NCBI GenBank assembly: GCA_026129525.1
Contig: JAHCHW010000006.1
Coordinates: 252,705-316,704, forward strand
Reading direction: 5' to 3'
DNA from: Chitinophagales bacterium
GTDB lineage: Bacteria > Bacteroidota > Bacteroidia > Chitinophagales > LD1
DNA length: 64,000 nucleotides
The translations under genes were made by a program, and so were the position numbers. The notes under the pieces are model-generated. The model searched no databases and had not been told where the DNA came from. It was given only the letters and a program-made list of their open reading frames with translations. Below are positions 35,030-45,727 of this stretch, one piece after another (position 1 is the stretch's first letter; every line of letters begins with the position of its first letter).

Positions 35030-38000
35030 ATGCTTCGCATTTACAAAGCTTCTGCCGGTTCCGGAAAAACCTATACGCTGGTGCGCGAATACCTGCGGCT
35101 GGCGCTGGTGCAGCGCGATAAATTCAGGCATATCCTCGCCATTACTTTCACCAACAAGGCGGCAGCCGAAATGAAAAGCCGCATTATAGAAGCGCTGGCA
35201 GGAATTTCGGAGAAGAAAGAAAAATACAATTTACTTACTGAGGAATTGGCATCCTTAACCGGAAAGCCGGAAGGCGAGTTGCAATCGGAAGCGGGAATAC
35301 TGCTGCGAAACATGCTGCACCACTATGCCGATATTTCCATTTGCACTATTGACAGTTTTGTGCATCGTATAGTACGCTCGTTTGCGTACGACCTGCACCT
35401 GCCTATGAGTTTCGATATTGAAATGAGCAAAGAGAAACTGCTGGGCGAAGCGGTGGAGTTAATGCTGGATAGTTTAAGCGAAGCCGACTCGCAGGTAACG
35501 CAAGCGGTATTGGAATTTGCCGAATCAAAAATTGAGGAGGGAAAGAGTTGGAATATTGAGCACGAAATCATTTCGTTGGGTAACGAGTTATTTGTGGATG
35601 AGGCGCTGCCGCACATCGGCAAGTTGAGTTTTGTTTCGTTCGATGCACTGCGCGATGCGCGCAAATCGCTTTATGCAAAGCGCACTGCTATTGAACAAAA
35701 ACTTTTTGCAGAAGGAAAGAAAGCATTTGATGTGATTGTTTCGGGCGGATACACCTCTAAAGACTTTTACCAAACCAATCGTGGGTTGTTCGGCTTTTTT
35801 AAAAGTTACGCGGAAGAAAACTTCCCCAACGACCCGCTCGGCAACAGCTTTGTGCGTGCAACTGTTGAAAGCGACAACTGGGGCAAAAAATCGGTTATTG
35901 AGGAAGGCACAAGGGAACAACTGCTTCGTCATTACCAAAACATAGATGCCATTTGGGAACGCGAGGGGAAAGACTACTACCTCGCAGACTTACTTCTTAA
36001 AAACTATTACTCCTTTATTCTGCTCACCGATTTGCAAAAGTTACTCGAAGAACTGAAAAGCGACAACAACGTACTTCACATCAGCGACTTTCAACACAAG
36101 GTTTATGAAATTGTGCGCGAGCAGGATGCCCCTGTTATTTATGAGCGCATAGGCGACCGGTACGATAATATACTGATTGATGAGTTTCAGGACACTTCGG
36201 TAATGCAGTGGCGCAACTTACTGCCGCTGATTGAAACATCGCAGTTTAAAGGCGAAGACAGTTTGATTGTAGGCGATGGCAAGCAGGCCATTTACCGTTT
36301 TCGCGGTGGCGAGGTGGAACAGTTTTCGGTGTTGCCGGCTGTTTACGGAAGCGAGCACGATGAAATACTCAAGGGGCGTGAAATTGCCATCAATAATTAC
36401 GGAGTAGAAACTATTGCGCTCGAAAAAAATTTCCGGGGCCGCAAGGAAATTATTGACTTCAATAATTCGCTTTACAAAGAACTGCTACAGTTACCCGAAC
36501 TGAAAAACAAAGCCATTTACTCCGACTATCATCAACAGCAGGGGCGCGATGAAGCAGGAGGTTTTGTGCAAATAGAATTTTTGAAAGAGGCGGAAGAGGA
36601 TGAACTCAGTTTGCACGATTGCCGTTGCCTGCGGGTGCGTGAAATAATTAACGATGTGTTGCAACGCGGTTACTCGTATCGCGATGTGGCGGTGCTTACG
36701 CGCTCTAACAGCAATGCGAGTATCATCGCATCGTACCTGGTGGAGCAGGGCGTAAAGGTTATATCGCCCGAAAGTTTGCTTATTCATCATTCGCCCAAAG
36801 TGCGGCTGCTGCTTTCGGCACTCAGCTACATTAACCGCAAGGACAACCATATTTCGCGGGCCGAAATTTTGCACTACGCACATTTAGTGCAAGGCAAAAG
36901 TTTCGATTATCAATTAGTTGATGCCCGCACAGGCTACAAAGTTTTTGAAAAACAACTGGAAGGGTTAACCGGTTGCCGGCTTTACAGTTCCGAACTTTCT
37001 ACCGGCAGGTTAAGCGATTTGGCACAGCAACTTATTCAGATTTTTCATTTGCAGGACGATGACCCCTTTGTGCAGTTTTTTGCCGATGAAGTGTTGCTGT
37101 TTGCTTCGCGCTACGGCAACAACATAGAGGATTTTTTGCAATGGTGGGATGAAGTGAAACACAAGAAGAGCATTATTTATCCTGAGTCGCTGGATGCGGT
37201 GCGGATAATGACCATCCACAAATCGAAAGGGTTACAGTTTCCGGTAGTGATATTGGCTGATGCCGATGAAAAAAAGAAAATGACCAAAAATTTCTTTTGG
37301 GTAGAGTTGGAAAAAAAATGGCTGCCCGAACTGAACATCGGGTTGTTGCCCCGCAGCGAAAAAGTGGAGCAAACCGAATTTGCTCATTTGTACGAGCGCG
37401 AAAACGAGCAATCGTTTTTGGATATGCTCAACCTGTTTTATGTAGGCACTACCCGCCCCGAAGACGCACTCTATATTCTCTCCTCCGAAACTAAAGAAAA
37501 GCCGAAAGAAAATAACTCGGTGGTGGCTTTGCTGGTGTCGTATCTGAAACAATCAGGTGTTTGGGACGGTTTTACCGATTACTCATTTGGTGATGCCGGA
37601 TTTAAGAAAACATCGAAGACGAAAGAAGAACGCAACAACTTATATGTAAAAGAGAAAACCGAATCCAAAAACCTGCTGGCATCAAACATACAGGTTAAAA
37701 TGCGAGCCGAACTTTTGTGGAGCGATGAGCGCACTGCCGGTATTGACAGAGGCAAGCAGTTACACGAGGCATTAAAGTTTGTTCGCTATCGTGGCGATGA
37801 AGAACCCGCAGTAGAAAAAATGCAGGCAAACGGAATACTGAGTGAAGGCGAGAAGAAAAGTATCATCACAAAACTGAAAGAGATAACTGCTCATCCTGAC
37901 ATACAAGAATATTTTTCGGAGCATGTTACGGTTATCAACGAAAGGGCATTATTGAAGAACGACCGAAAAGCGCGCTTTCCGGACCGTATAGTTTTGCAAA

Positions 38001-38161
38001 ACGGCAGTGCAGTAATAATTGATTACAAAACCGGCAACCCTTTGCCCAAATATGCCGAACAACTGAATGAATACGCGCTCTTGTTAACCGAAGCAGGAAT
38101 ACCCGTTAGCCGAAAAATTATTTTTTACACAACTGCCATGAAAGCGGAGGTATTGCCATGA
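35030..38161 (+). CDS. AddA/RecB-like UvrD-family helicase-nuclease
   Basis: This 1043-aa protein is the helicase partner of an AddAB-type DNA-end resection enzyme. Helicase motifs appear in order: Walker A KASAGSGKTYTL (7-14), AITFTNKAAAEMKSRI, Walker B IDEFQDTS (about 384), GDGKQAIYRFRGGE, and RIMTIHKSKGLQFPVVIL. The C-terminus has a PD-(D/E)XK nuclease core with IVLQNGSAVIIDYKTGNPLP (about 988-1005). It processes double-strand breaks and degrades foreign linear DNA. The partner gene overlaps the stop by 4 nt (ATGA). The order addA-addB is the reverse of that in Bacillus. Confidence 0.9.
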   Translation: MLRIYKASAGSGKTYTLVREYLRLALVQRDKFRHILAITFTNKAAAEMKSRIIEALAGISEKKEKYNLLTEELASLTGKPEGELQSEAGILLRNMLHHYADISICTIDSFVHRIVRSFAYDLHLPMSFDIEMSKEKLLGEAVELMLDSLSEADSQVTQAVLEFAESKIEEGKSWNIEHEIISLGNELFVDEALPHIGKLSFVSFDALRDARKSLYAKRTAIEQKLFAEGKKAFDVIVSGGYTSKDFYQTNRGLFGFFKSYAEENFPNDPLGNSFVRATVESDNWGKKSVIEEGTREQLLRHYQNIDAIWEREGKDYYLADLLLKNYYSFILLTDLQKLLEELKSDNNVLHISDFQHKVYEIVREQDAPVIYERIGDRYDNILIDEFQDTSVMQWRNLLPLIETSQFKGEDSLIVGDGKQAIYRFRGGEVEQFSVLPAVYGSEHDEILKGREIAINNYGVETIALEKNFRGRKEIIDFNNSLYKELLQLPELKNKAIYSDYHQQQGRDEAGGFVQIEFLKEAEEDELSLHDCRCLRVREIINDVLQRGYSYRDVAVLTRSNSNASIIASYLVEQGVKVISPESLLIHHSPKVRLLLSALSYINRKDNHISRAEILHYAHLVQGKSFDYQLVDARTGYKVFEKQLEGLTGCRLYSSELSTGRLSDLAQQLIQIFHLQDDDPFVQFFADEVLLFASRYGNNIEDFLQWWDEVKHKKSIIYPESLDAVRIMTIHKSKGLQFPVVILADADEKKKMTKNFFWVELEKKWLPELNIGLLPRSEKVEQTEFAHLYERENEQSFLDMLNLFYVGTTRPEDALYILSSETKEKPKENNSVVALLVSYLKQSGVWDGFTDYSFGDAGFKKTSKTKEERNNLYVKEKTESKNLLASNIQVKMRAELLWSDERTAGIDRGKQLHEALKFVRYRGDEEPAVEKMQANGILSEGEKKSIITKLKEITAHPDIQEYFSEHVTVINERALLKNDRKARFPDRIVLQNGSAVIIDYKTGNPLPKYAEQLNEYALLLTEAGIPVSRKIIFYTTAMKAEVLP

Positions 38162-40974
38162 GCACTTTCCTGCATGATATCGCCAAACAAATTTTAGAAA
38201 AACACGGCAGCAATCTTAGCCGCGTGTTGGTGTTGTTGCCTAATCAGCGCTCCTGTACCTATTTCAGAAATGCATTGCACAGTTTGGCAAACAAAGCCGT
38301 GCTATCCCCTGAAATCAGTACGCTGCAAAATTTCATGCTTTCGCAAAGCGAACTAACCACAACCGATACAATTGAACTGATAACCGAACTGTATGCCTGC
38401 CACCGCGAAACCGGAGGCGATGCTACGCTCGATGATTTTATTGGCACCGCCCATGTAATGCTCGATGATTTTAACGAGTTGGATATGCAAATGGTAAACG
38501 CCAAATCGTTTTTCAAAAATTTGGAGTTACTGCAAAGCATGAATGTGTACGAGCCGGGGGCTGAGCCATCGGAATACAAAATAAAATATCGCAGGTTTTG
38601 GGAAAATTTCGGAGAGCTTTACCACCGCCTGCGCGAGCGATTGAAAGCGAAGCGCAAAGGTTATCAGGGAATGATTTTGCGCGAAGTGGCGGAAAACATT
38701 TCTGCACTTAACACCAGTGCTTACGATGCGGTGTATCTGGCGGCTTTCAGCGGGCTGAACAAAACCGATGAAGTTGCCATTATCCATTTACTGCGCGGGA
38801 AGAAAGCGGAAATTTTCTGGGATGCCGATGCTTATTATGTAAATGATGAAATGCAGGAGGCGGGCTACTTCTTCCGCAAGTATGCCAAACAATTTAAAAT
38901 TCCGGAAAGCACATGGAAAACTTCTATTGCTAACAACCAGCGCAAAGTAACCATTATAGGCGCTGCCAAAAGCATCGGCCAGGTAAAAGTGGCGGCTGAT
39001 GTGCTTGCCCGCCAACTTGCAATAAACGAAACCAACGCGCTGAACACCGTGGTGGTAGTTCCCGATGAAAAATTGTTGTTGCCCTTAATTGCACACATTC
39101 CCGCTTCGGTAAATGCAGTAAACATCACCATGGGTTTAACCATTGCAGGCAGCAACACCGCATCGTGGTTCGAAATTTTGTTCCGCTTGTTCGATAACTC
39201 ACAGCGCTACACATCAGGCAGCGGTAAACAGCGCTTTTATTACAAGGATGTGTTTTCGCTTTTGCAGCACAATTTTTTCCGCTTGTTGATGCCCGATAAA
39301 CCGGTGTTGGATTTTATGGGGTTGATGAAGAAACGAAACCGCGTGTTGATTAGTGCCGATGAAATGGTGAATGCCCTTGGCGAAGAAATGAAACTGCTCT
39401 TTTTTGAAGGAGAAGATGGCAAAGCATACACTGAATTTCTGCACCGCATCAATACACAGCTTTTATCGCAATTGGTTTACAGAGTTCGCCATGGAAACAA
39501 AGCGCTGAGTTCGGAAGTGGAAATTGCTCACCGTGTAATGAACATTATTGAGTCGGCTTCGAAAATTTTTGAGCAGGGCAACGAAGTAAGCATCAAAACA
39601 TTTATTACGCTGCTGCGCGAACAGTTCAGACAGGAGCGCGTGCCCCTGGAAGGCGAACCTGTACAGGGTTTGCAGATCATGGGCTTGCAAGAAACCCGCG
39701 GGCTTGATTTTGAAAATGTAATTGTGCTTTCTGCCAACGAGGGCATTCTTCCTTCCGGAAAAAATCAACGCACATTTATTCCGTACGAACTGCGCAGGGA
39801 ATTTTTGACTACACACAAAGAAAAGGATGCAATAACAGCTTATCTGTTTTACCGCTTGCTGCATAAGGCGAAAAAAGTTTTTCTACTCTACAACACCGAG
39901 CCTGACGAGCTTGGCGGAGGAGAAAAGAGCCGCTTTATTCTGCAACTACAACGCGAAATGGCGGGCAACCCAAACACCAAAATTCAGGATTTGATTTTTG
40001 CCGTTGACCCGCCACCGGCTGCCAATACACAACCTATAGTTATCGAAAAAACAGAGAATGTAACAGAGAAACTTCAGCGCATTCTTACTACATCGGGCTT
40101 ATCGCCATCGGCTTTAAACACGTACATCAATTGTCCGTTGCAATATTACTTCCGCTACATAGCCGGATTGCGCGAGGAAGACGACATGGAGGAAAGCCCT
40201 GAAGCCTCCACCATCGGTTCGGCTGTACATCATGCACTTGAAAAAATTTACGAGCCGTTGAATGGAAAGACAGTTACTCCTTTTTTTCTTGAAGCAGCAT
40301 GGAAAAATCGCGAACGCATTGAACAGTTGGTACGCGAAAATTTATCGGAGCGTTTTGATGCCGAATCGTTAAGCAGAGGAAAAAGTTTGCTGCTCTATAA
40401 AGTGTGTGTAAAACTGGCTGAAGAATTTTTGAAACACGAATGGCAATTAGCGCAGCAACTGGAAGAGCAGGGAATAAAAACGGAAATGCTGATGCAGGAG
40501 CAGCAACTGAAAGCTACTTTGCAAATTGATGATACAGAAATGCTGGTTAGCGGGCGAGTGGACAGAGTGGAGCGCCTTGAAGGCATTGTGCAAATTGCCG
40601 ATTACAAAACCGGAAACGCAAAAAAACTTCCGGTGCTGAATGAAGAAGCATGGGACGAACTATTCACCAACCCCAAGTATGCCAAGGCGGTACAGTTGTT
40701 GGTGTATGCGTGGTTGTATTACCGCACCAATGGCAGCAATGTTTTGCCACTACGCTCCGGTATTTATTGGCTGCGCGATGCCGATAAAAAATTCAACGCA
40801 CTTTGCACTTCGGCAGGCAACGATTTGCTGACCGAAAATGAGGTGCAGCGCTTTGAAGAAAAATTAACTGCACTCATCAGTGAGTTAAACAATCGCACCG
40901 CTCCCTTTACCCAAACCGAAGATGTAAAACGCTGCGCCTACTGCGATTTTGTTCGCATTTGCGGGAGGGATTGA
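38158..40974 (+). CDS. AddB-like nuclease with iron-sulfur cluster
   Basis: This 938-aa protein is the second AddAB subunit. The N-terminal region (VLVLLPNQRSCTYFRNALHS) is an inactivated helicase fold without Walker A, as in AddB. The C-terminal nuclease shows SPSALNTYINCPLQYYFRY (about 648-666), GSAVHHALE, and VQIADYKTGNAKK (about 811-823). Cys at about 659 with Cys926, Cys929 and Cys935 (KRCAYCDFVRICGRD) gives the four ligands of the AddB 4Fe-4S staple. It is translationally coupled to the helicase gene. Hot-spot (Chi) sequence is unknown. Confidence 0.9.
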   Translation: MSTFLHDIAKQILEKHGSNLSRVLVLLPNQRSCTYFRNALHSLANKAVLSPEISTLQNFMLSQSELTTTDTIELITELYACHRETGGDATLDDFIGTAHVMLDDFNELDMQMVNAKSFFKNLELLQSMNVYEPGAEPSEYKIKYRRFWENFGELYHRLRERLKAKRKGYQGMILREVAENISALNTSAYDAVYLAAFSGLNKTDEVAIIHLLRGKKAEIFWDADAYYVNDEMQEAGYFFRKYAKQFKIPESTWKTSIANNQRKVTIIGAAKSIGQVKVAADVLARQLAINETNALNTVVVVPDEKLLLPLIAHIPASVNAVNITMGLTIAGSNTASWFEILFRLFDNSQRYTSGSGKQRFYYKDVFSLLQHNFFRLLMPDKPVLDFMGLMKKRNRVLISADEMVNALGEEMKLLFFEGEDGKAYTEFLHRINTQLLSQLVYRVRHGNKALSSEVEIAHRVMNIIESASKIFEQGNEVSIKTFITLLREQFRQERVPLEGEPVQGLQIMGLQETRGLDFENVIVLSANEGILPSGKNQRTFIPYELRREFLTTHKEKDAITAYLFYRLLHKAKKVFLLYNTEPDELGGGEKSRFILQLQREMAGNPNTKIQDLIFAVDPPPAANTQPIVIEKTENVTEKLQRILTTSGLSPSALNTYINCPLQYYFRYIAGLREEDDMEESPEASTIGSAVHHALEKIYEPLNGKTVTPFFLEAAWKNRERIEQLVRENLSERFDAESLSRGKSLLLYKVCVKLAEEFLKHEWQLAQQLEEQGIKTEMLMQEQQLKATLQIDDTEMLVSGRVDRVERLEGIVQIADYKTGNAKKLPVLNEEAWDELFTNPKYAKAVQLLVYAWLYYRTNGSNVLPLRSGIYWLRDADKKFNALCTSAGNDLLTENEVQRFEEKLTALISELNNRTAPFTQTEDVKRCAYCDFVRICGRD

Positions 40975-41012
40975 GATCTTTTTCCATTCTAGTTTATTTT
41001 CACCACACCTTT

Positions 41013-41621
41013 ATGCTTCGTTTTACTTCATCTCTATTTTCTATTACAATTACATGCTTGTTCATCATTTCATCTTGCAAACCTGCCAAGCGCATTGAAA
41101 TTGCCGATAAAAAATACCTGAAGCGCGCGCCTTACGATGCCATTATTGTGCCGGGCTATCCGTATGTAACCGACAACTACCCGTATGGCAGCGAACGCAA
41201 TAAAATTTTACTGAACACCCGCATTTACTGGGCAAAGGAGTTGTACGAAAAAGGTATTGCCAAAAACATCATTTTTTCGGGTGCAGCAACGCACACGCCT
41301 TTTGTGGAAGGCTGCATTATGAAAATGGTAGCTGATTCATTGGGCATTCCCGGAGAGCATACATTTATTGAGGATAAAGCGCTGCACAGCTATCAGAATG
41401 CCATTTACGGAAAGCGGCTCGCCAAAAAACTCGGCTTCAAAAAAATTGCCGTTGCTACCGACCCCTTTCAGTTTGCTTACATGACCTACCTGCTCAATAT
41501 TTTTACACCCGGCATGCCCATTCTTACCTTCAAGCCCGAACGGATGGCAGAGTTTATAAAACCGCTCCCGCATATTGACGCAAACGATGCTTATGTTGAA
41601 AATTTTGTACCGGTTGATTAG
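41013..41621 (+). CDS. YdcF-like (DUF218) lipoprotein
   Basis: ATG 41013 gives 202 aa starting with a lipoprotein signal (MLRFTSSLFSITITCLFIISSC; lipobox IISSC). A longer frame overlapping addB is rejected. The domain DAIIVPGYPYV ... LLNTRIYWAKELYEKGIAKN IIFSGAA, TFIEDKALHSYQNA and KIAVATDPFQFAYM follows the DUF218/YdcF/SanA plan, which binds nucleotides or acts near envelope precursors. Its role is unknown. It lies 38 nt after addB. Confidence 0.8.
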   Translation: MLRFTSSLFSITITCLFIISSCKPAKRIEIADKKYLKRAPYDAIIVPGYPYVTDNYPYGSERNKILLNTRIYWAKELYEKGIAKNIIFSGAATHTPFVEGCIMKMVADSLGIPGEHTFIEDKALHSYQNAIYGKRLAKKLGFKKIAVATDPFQFAYMTYLLNIFTPGMPILTFKPERMAEFIKPLPHIDANDAYVENFVPVD

Positions 41622-41707
41622 TCGTAATATCAACATAGCCAACGACTTTGCGTTATCCATATGTTTTAAAAGCTTTTAAACCAAAGGGCTTTAGCTAATT
41701 TCGAAAC

Positions 41708-43135
41708 ATGGCTCTTAAAGAATCGCTAAGCGTTTTCGATATTTTTAAAATTGGTGTTGGTCCTTCCAGTTCGCATACACTTGGTCCGTGGCGGGCTGCA
41801 GAGAAATTTTTGAACGAACTGCAATCAGCAGGAAAACTGCAAAGTACTATTTCGGTAAATGTGAAACTCTACGGCTCTCTTGCAAAAACCGGAAAGGGAC
41901 ACGGAACCGATATAGCGGTAATACTTGGTTTATTAGGCGCTGACCCTGTAACTTTCGATACAACCTCTATTGATAGTACAATTGCCGCTGTTAAGGCAAG
42001 CAACAATTTGTTGCTGTTGGGTAAACATCCTATTTCATTTAACCCTGCAACCGATATTGAGTTTCTTAAAAAGGAAAGCCTTCCGTTTCATCCCAATGCT
42101 TTATCGTTTACTGCACAGTTAAGCGATGGTACCTTGCATGAAACGGTTTATTATTCCGTTGGCGGTGGTTTTGTAGTGGCAGAAGGAGAGGAGGCGGTAA
42201 AGAAAAACGCTGTACTCAAATACGATGTGCATGATGCCGATGATTTGTTGCAAAACTGTATGCGTGCCGGTTTAAGCATTTCGCAATTGGTAATGGAAAA
42301 TGAACGGGCATGGCGTACCGATGCCGAAACACGAGCCGGTGTGTTGAATATTTGGAGAGTAATGGCAGACTGTATGTATCGCGGATGCCATCAAAGCGGC
42401 ATTTTACCCGGAGGGTTGAATGTTGCTCGCAGAGCCGCAGCCATGAACCGTCAGTTGCTGAAAGGTTATAAAGCCCAAAATTTTGAGGACTGGATTGCCG
42501 CCATTGCTAATTCTGAACAATCGTTCACATCCATAATGAACTGGATTAGCTGCTTCGCTTTAGCGGTAAACGAAGAAAATGCCTCTTTCGGCAGAGTAGT
42601 AACTGCCCCCACCAACGGAGCAGCAGGTGTGGTACCGGCAGTGCTTATGTATTACTATCTGTTCTGCGGAAAAAAATCAGATAGCGACATCATCAACTTT
42701 CTCTTAACCGCGTCCGAAATAGGAGCCATTTTCAAAAAAGGCTCTACCATTTCGGCAGCCATGGGAGGTTGCCAGGCAGAAATTGGCGTTTCAAGCGCCA
42801 TGGCTGCCGCTGCACTTACCGAAGGAATGGGCGGTACTCCTGCACAGGCATTACAGGCTGCCGAAATAGCTATGGAGCACCACCTCGGCATGACCTGCGA
42901 CCCTATTGGCGGCTTAGTGCAGATTCCCTGCATTGAGCGCAATACTATGGGGGCGGTAAAAGCTATTACCGCCTCTCAATTGGCCCTGCAAAGCGATGCC
43001 GACCTCATGAAAATTTCTTTAGATACCGTAATTAAAACCATGTGGGAAACCGCACAGGATATGAGCAGCAAATACAAAGAAACTGCCGATGGTGGGCTGG
43101 CTACAAACATTCCGCTCAATTTGCCGGAGTGTTAG
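41708..43135 (+). CDS. sdaA: L-serine ammonia-lyase (iron-sulfur type)
   Basis: The enzyme deaminates L-serine to pyruvate using a 4Fe-4S cluster. The single 475-aa chain has the N-terminal SDH_beta domain ([20 protein letters not shown]) and the C-terminal SDH_alpha domain ([55 protein letters not shown]). The cysteines of MGGCQAE and [13 protein letters not shown] are likely cluster ligands. A TAATTTCG box lies only 4 nt before the ATG. The gene is followed by the rpsC operon promoter. Confidence 0.95.
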   Translation: MALKESLSVFDIFKIGVGPSSSHTLGPWRAAEKFLNELQSAGKLQSTISVNVKLYGSLAKTGKGHGTDIAVILGLLGADPVTFDTTSIDSTIAAVKASNNLLLLGKHPISFNPATDIEFLKKESLPFHPNALSFTAQLSDGTLHETVYYSVGGGFVVAEGEEAVKKNAVLKYDVHDADDLLQNCMRAGLSISQLVMENERAWRTDAETRAGVLNIWRVMADCMYRGCHQSGILPGGLNVARRAAAMNRQLLKGYKAQNFEDWIAAIANSEQSFTSIMNWISCFALAVNEENASFGRVVTAPTNGAAGVVPAVLMYYYLFCGKKSDSDIINFLLTASEIGAIFKKGSTISAAMGGCQAEIGVSSAMAAAALTEGMGGTPAQALQAAEIAMEHHLGMTCDPIGGLVQIPCIERNTMGAVKAITASQLALQSDADLMKISLDTVIKTMWETAQDMSSKYKETADGGLATNIPLNLPEC

Positions 43136-43207
43136 TTTTCGGCAGTCCTCTTTTACATCCTAATTACAGAGGCGAAACTCATGCGCCAAAAAATATTGAA
43201 ACAAACA

Positions 43208-43238
43208 TTTGTAACTCTGTTGGCAAAATCTATCTTTG
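43208..43238 (+). promoter_or_regulatory. Promoter of the rpsC-rplX operon
   Basis: TTTG (43208-43211), 19 nt, TATCTTTG (43231-43238). The spacer repeats AACTCTGTTG and AAAATC at the same places as the infA promoter; over the 32 nt including the following C, 28 positions agree. The leader to rpsC is about 35 nt. Confidence 0.8.
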
Positions 43239-43279
43239 CAGTCCATTTTTCGGAAATATCACAGAAAATCAACTAATTA

Positions 43280-43984
43280 ATGGGTCAAAAAACGAGTCCT
43301 GTAGCTAATCGCCTCGGAATTGTAAGAGGATGGGAAAGCAATTGGTTTGGCGGAAAAGATGCCGGTGCTAAACTGGTAGAAGACGAAAAAATCCGTCAGT
43401 ACCTTAAAGCGCGTATCAACAAAGGCGGCATTTCGCGCATAGTAATCGAAAGAACTATGAAGCGCGTAACCGTTACCATCCACACTTCGCGCCCCGGTAT
43501 TATTATAGGAAGAGGCGGAAACGAAGTTGACCGCATTAAGGAAGAATTGAAGCAAATTACCGGCAAGGATGTTCAAATAAACATCGTTGAAATTCGCAGA
43601 CCGGAAATGGAAGCCGCTATTGTGGGCGAAACGATTGCCAAACAATTGGAAGCGCGTATCAATTACCGCAGAGCCGTTAAAATGGCAATTGCATCAGCCA
43701 TGCGTATGGGTGCTGAAGGGATTAAAGTGCGTGTGGGCGGTCGTATTGGCGGTGCCGATATGGCAAGAACCGAAGAATACAAACAAGGAAGAATTCCTTT
43801 ACATACATGGAGAGCCGATATTGACTACGCTATTTCTGAAGCGTTGACCATTTACGGTAAACTCGGTATTAAAGTATGGATTTGCCGTGGTGAAGTTTAC
43901 GGTAAACGCGACTTAACAGGAGCATTTACCGGAGAAGAAAAGCAGGAAAAGCGCAAACCCAAAGGCAGAATTGCCAAAAAGTAA
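43280..43984 (+). CDS. rpsC: 30S ribosomal protein S3
   Basis: This 234-aa protein starts [20 protein letters not shown]. It has the KH domain with the GRGG-type motif ([20 protein letters not shown]) and the C-terminal [20 protein letters not shown]. It opens this fragment of the S10/spc cluster; rpsJ to rplV, which usually precede it, are not here. Confidence 0.97.
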   Translation: MGQKTSPVANRLGIVRGWESNWFGGKDAGAKLVEDEKIRQYLKARINKGGISRIVIERTMKRVTVTIHTSRPGIIIGRGGNEVDRIKEELKQITGKDVQINIVEIRRPEMEAAIVGETIAKQLEARINYRRAVKMAIASAMRMGAEGIKVRVGGRIGGADMARTEEYKQGRIPLHTWRADIDYAISEALTIYGKLGIKVWICRGEVYGKRDLTGAFTGEEKQEKRKPKGRIAKK

Positions 43985-44009
43985 TTAAAACAGTTTTAAC
44001 AGTACAGTT

Positions 44010-44432
44010 ATGTTATTACCTAAAAGAACCAAGTGGAGAAAGACCCAAAAGGGCAGAGTAGCCGATAAAACTTATCGCGGTGCGGAAATTGCATTTGGCA
44101 CTTATGCACTTAAAAGTTTGGAAAGCGGTAAAGTAAGCAACAAGCAAATTGAAGCTGCCCGTGTGGCGTTTACCCGTTTTATGAAGCGTGAAGGAAAGGT
44201 TTGGATTCGTATTTTCCCCGATAAACCCATTACCAAAAAACCTTTGGAGGTTCGTATGGGTAAAGGTAAAGGTAACCCCGAAGGTTGGGAAGCACCTGTT
44301 CAGGCAGGAAGAATTCTGTTTGAAGTGGACGGTGTTTCGCGCGAGGTAGCTTACGAAGCCATGTTGCTGGCTGCACACAAACTTTCGGTAAAAACAAAAT
44401 TCATTACCCGCAGAGATGCGGTTGAAGCATAA
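44010..44432 (+). CDS. rplP: 50S ribosomal protein L16
   Basis: This 140-aa protein begins [20 protein letters not shown] and includes [20 protein letters not shown], the loop that contacts the A-site tRNA region. It follows rpsC after 25 nt in the standard order. Confidence 0.97.
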   Translation: MLLPKRTKWRKTQKGRVADKTYRGAEIAFGTYALKSLESGKVSNKQIEAARVAFTRFMKREGKVWIRIFPDKPITKKPLEVRMGKGKGNPEGWEAPVQAGRILFEVDGVSREVAYEAMLLAAHKLSVKTKFITRRDAVEA

Positions 44433-44456
44433 TCGGCATCGTAAATAACCATTGTT

Positions 44457-44675
44457 ATGGGAGTAAATAAAAAATTGAAAAAAGAAGATATCCGCCAGTT
44501 TGTTACCGAAGATTTGGTAGCAAAGGTTAATTCAGAAAAAGAAGAATTAAAGCGCTTGAAGTTTAATCACGCGGTTACTACTTTAAGCAATCCTGCATCT
44601 ATTCGTGCTACACGAAGAGATGTAGCCCGTTTAGCCACCGAACTCAATAAACGCAAAAGAGAAAACAAAGCATAA
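44457..44675 (+). CDS. rpmC: 50S ribosomal protein L29
   Basis: This short 72-aa helical protein has the family features LKRLKFNHAVTTLSNPASIR and RRDVARLATELNKRKRE. It lies near the peptide exit tunnel. Confidence 0.95.
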   Translation: MGVNKKLKKEDIRQFVTEDLVAKVNSEKEELKRLKFNHAVTTLSNPASIRATRRDVARLATELNKRKRENKA

Positions 44676-44687
44676 TCATTCAAGGTC

Positions 44688-44942
44688 ATGGAAAGAAAGT
44701 TACGTAAAGAAAGAGTTGGTGTGGTAACCAGCGATAAAATGGAAAAAACCATTACCGTTTCTATCGAGAGAAAGATAAAACACCCTATTTACGGCAAGTT
44801 CGTAAAGCAGACCAAGAAGTTTAAAGCGCATGACGAGAAGAATGACGCTAAAACCGGTGATACGGTAAAAATCAGCGAAACTCGTCCGTTGAGCAAAACC
44901 AAGCGTTGGAGATTGGTAGAAGTAATTGAAAGAGCGAAGTAA
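44688..44942 (+). CDS. rpsQ: 30S ribosomal protein S17
   Basis: This 84-aa OB-fold protein reads [39 protein letters not shown] and [19 protein letters not shown], all typical. Confidence 0.96.
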   Translation: MERKLRKERVGVVTSDKMEKTITVSIERKIKHPIYGKFVKQTKKFKAHDEKNDAKTGDTVKISETRPLSKTKRWRLVEVIERAK

Positions 44943-45005
44943 GAGCAGCAGACGGCAGTAGTAAGCAGCTTGTTATCGAATCAATAATCAATAATTAACT
45001 GAAAA

Positions 45006-45374
45006 ATGTTACAGCAGGAATCAAGGGCCAATGTGGCTGACAACAGCGGAGCAAAAGAAGTGCTCGTTATTCGTGTACTCGGAGGTTCGAAAAGAAGATA
45101 TGCCCGCATAGGCGATAAAGTAGTAGTAACCGTTAAGAAAGCCCTGCCCACAGGCGGTGTTAAAAAAGGCGCTGTTTCTACTGCAGTGGTAGTACGTACT
45201 ACCCGCCCCGTTCGCAGAAAAGACGGTTCGTATATCCGTTTTGACGACAACGCTGTTGTGTTGTTGAACAACCAGGACGAACCACGCGGCACACGTATAT
45301 TTGGACCTGTTGCCCGCGAACTGCGCGACAAGCAGTTTATGAAAATTGTTTCGCTCGCACCTGAAGTATTATAA
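45006..45374 (+). CDS. rplN: 50S ribosomal protein L14
   Basis: This 122-aa protein begins [20 protein letters not shown] and carries the conserved [20 protein letters not shown] and [13 protein letters not shown] blocks. A 63-nt gap before it is longer than between its neighbours. Confidence 0.97.
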   Translation: MLQQESRANVADNSGAKEVLVIRVLGGSKRRYARIGDKVVVTVKKALPTGGVKKGAVSTAVVVRTTRPVRRKDGSYIRFDDNAVVLLNNQDEPRGTRIFGPVARELRDKQFMKIVSLAPEVL

Positions 45375-45396
45375 GAACAATAGAAAAAATTTCACA

Positions 45397-45705
45397 ATGA
45401 AATTGCATGTAAAGAAAAATGACGAAGTGGTAATTCTTGCCGGTGACGATAAAGGCAAGAAGGGCCGCGTAATAGATGTTGACCGCAAAAAAGGTCGTGT
45501 ATTCGTGGAGGGAATTAACCTGAACAGCCGCCACACTAAGCCCAACGCAAAAAATCCTCAGGGAGGCATTGTAAAATCTCCGGGCAGTATCCATGCTTCT
45601 AACGTGGCACTGTTGAGCGATGGCAAAGCTACCCGCGTAGGTAGAAAAGAAGAAAAGGGCAAGACAGTGCGCTATGCCAAGAAAACCGGAAAAAGTTTAG
45701 ACTAA
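45397..45705 (+). CDS. rplX: 50S ribosomal protein L24
   Basis: ATG 45397 gives 102 aa beginning [20 protein letters not shown], the KOW motif, and [20 protein letters not shown] longer frame from 45346 overlaps rplN and is rejected. This is the last gene of the fragment; rplE, expected next in a canonical spc operon, is absent and a terminator follows. Confidence 0.96.
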   Translation: MKLHVKKNDEVVILAGDDKGKKGRVIDVDRKKGRVFVEGINLNSRHTKPNAKNPQGGIVKSPGSIHASNVALLSDGKATRVGRKEEKGKTVRYAKKTGKSLD

Positions 45706-45727
45706 TCAATAGTATAAACCACAACTT

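Noticed and set aside
41696..41703. TAATTTCG as the sdaA promoter
   Set aside because: It ends 4 nt before the ATG, so a start site would fall inside the coding sequence; it was not listed as a promoter.
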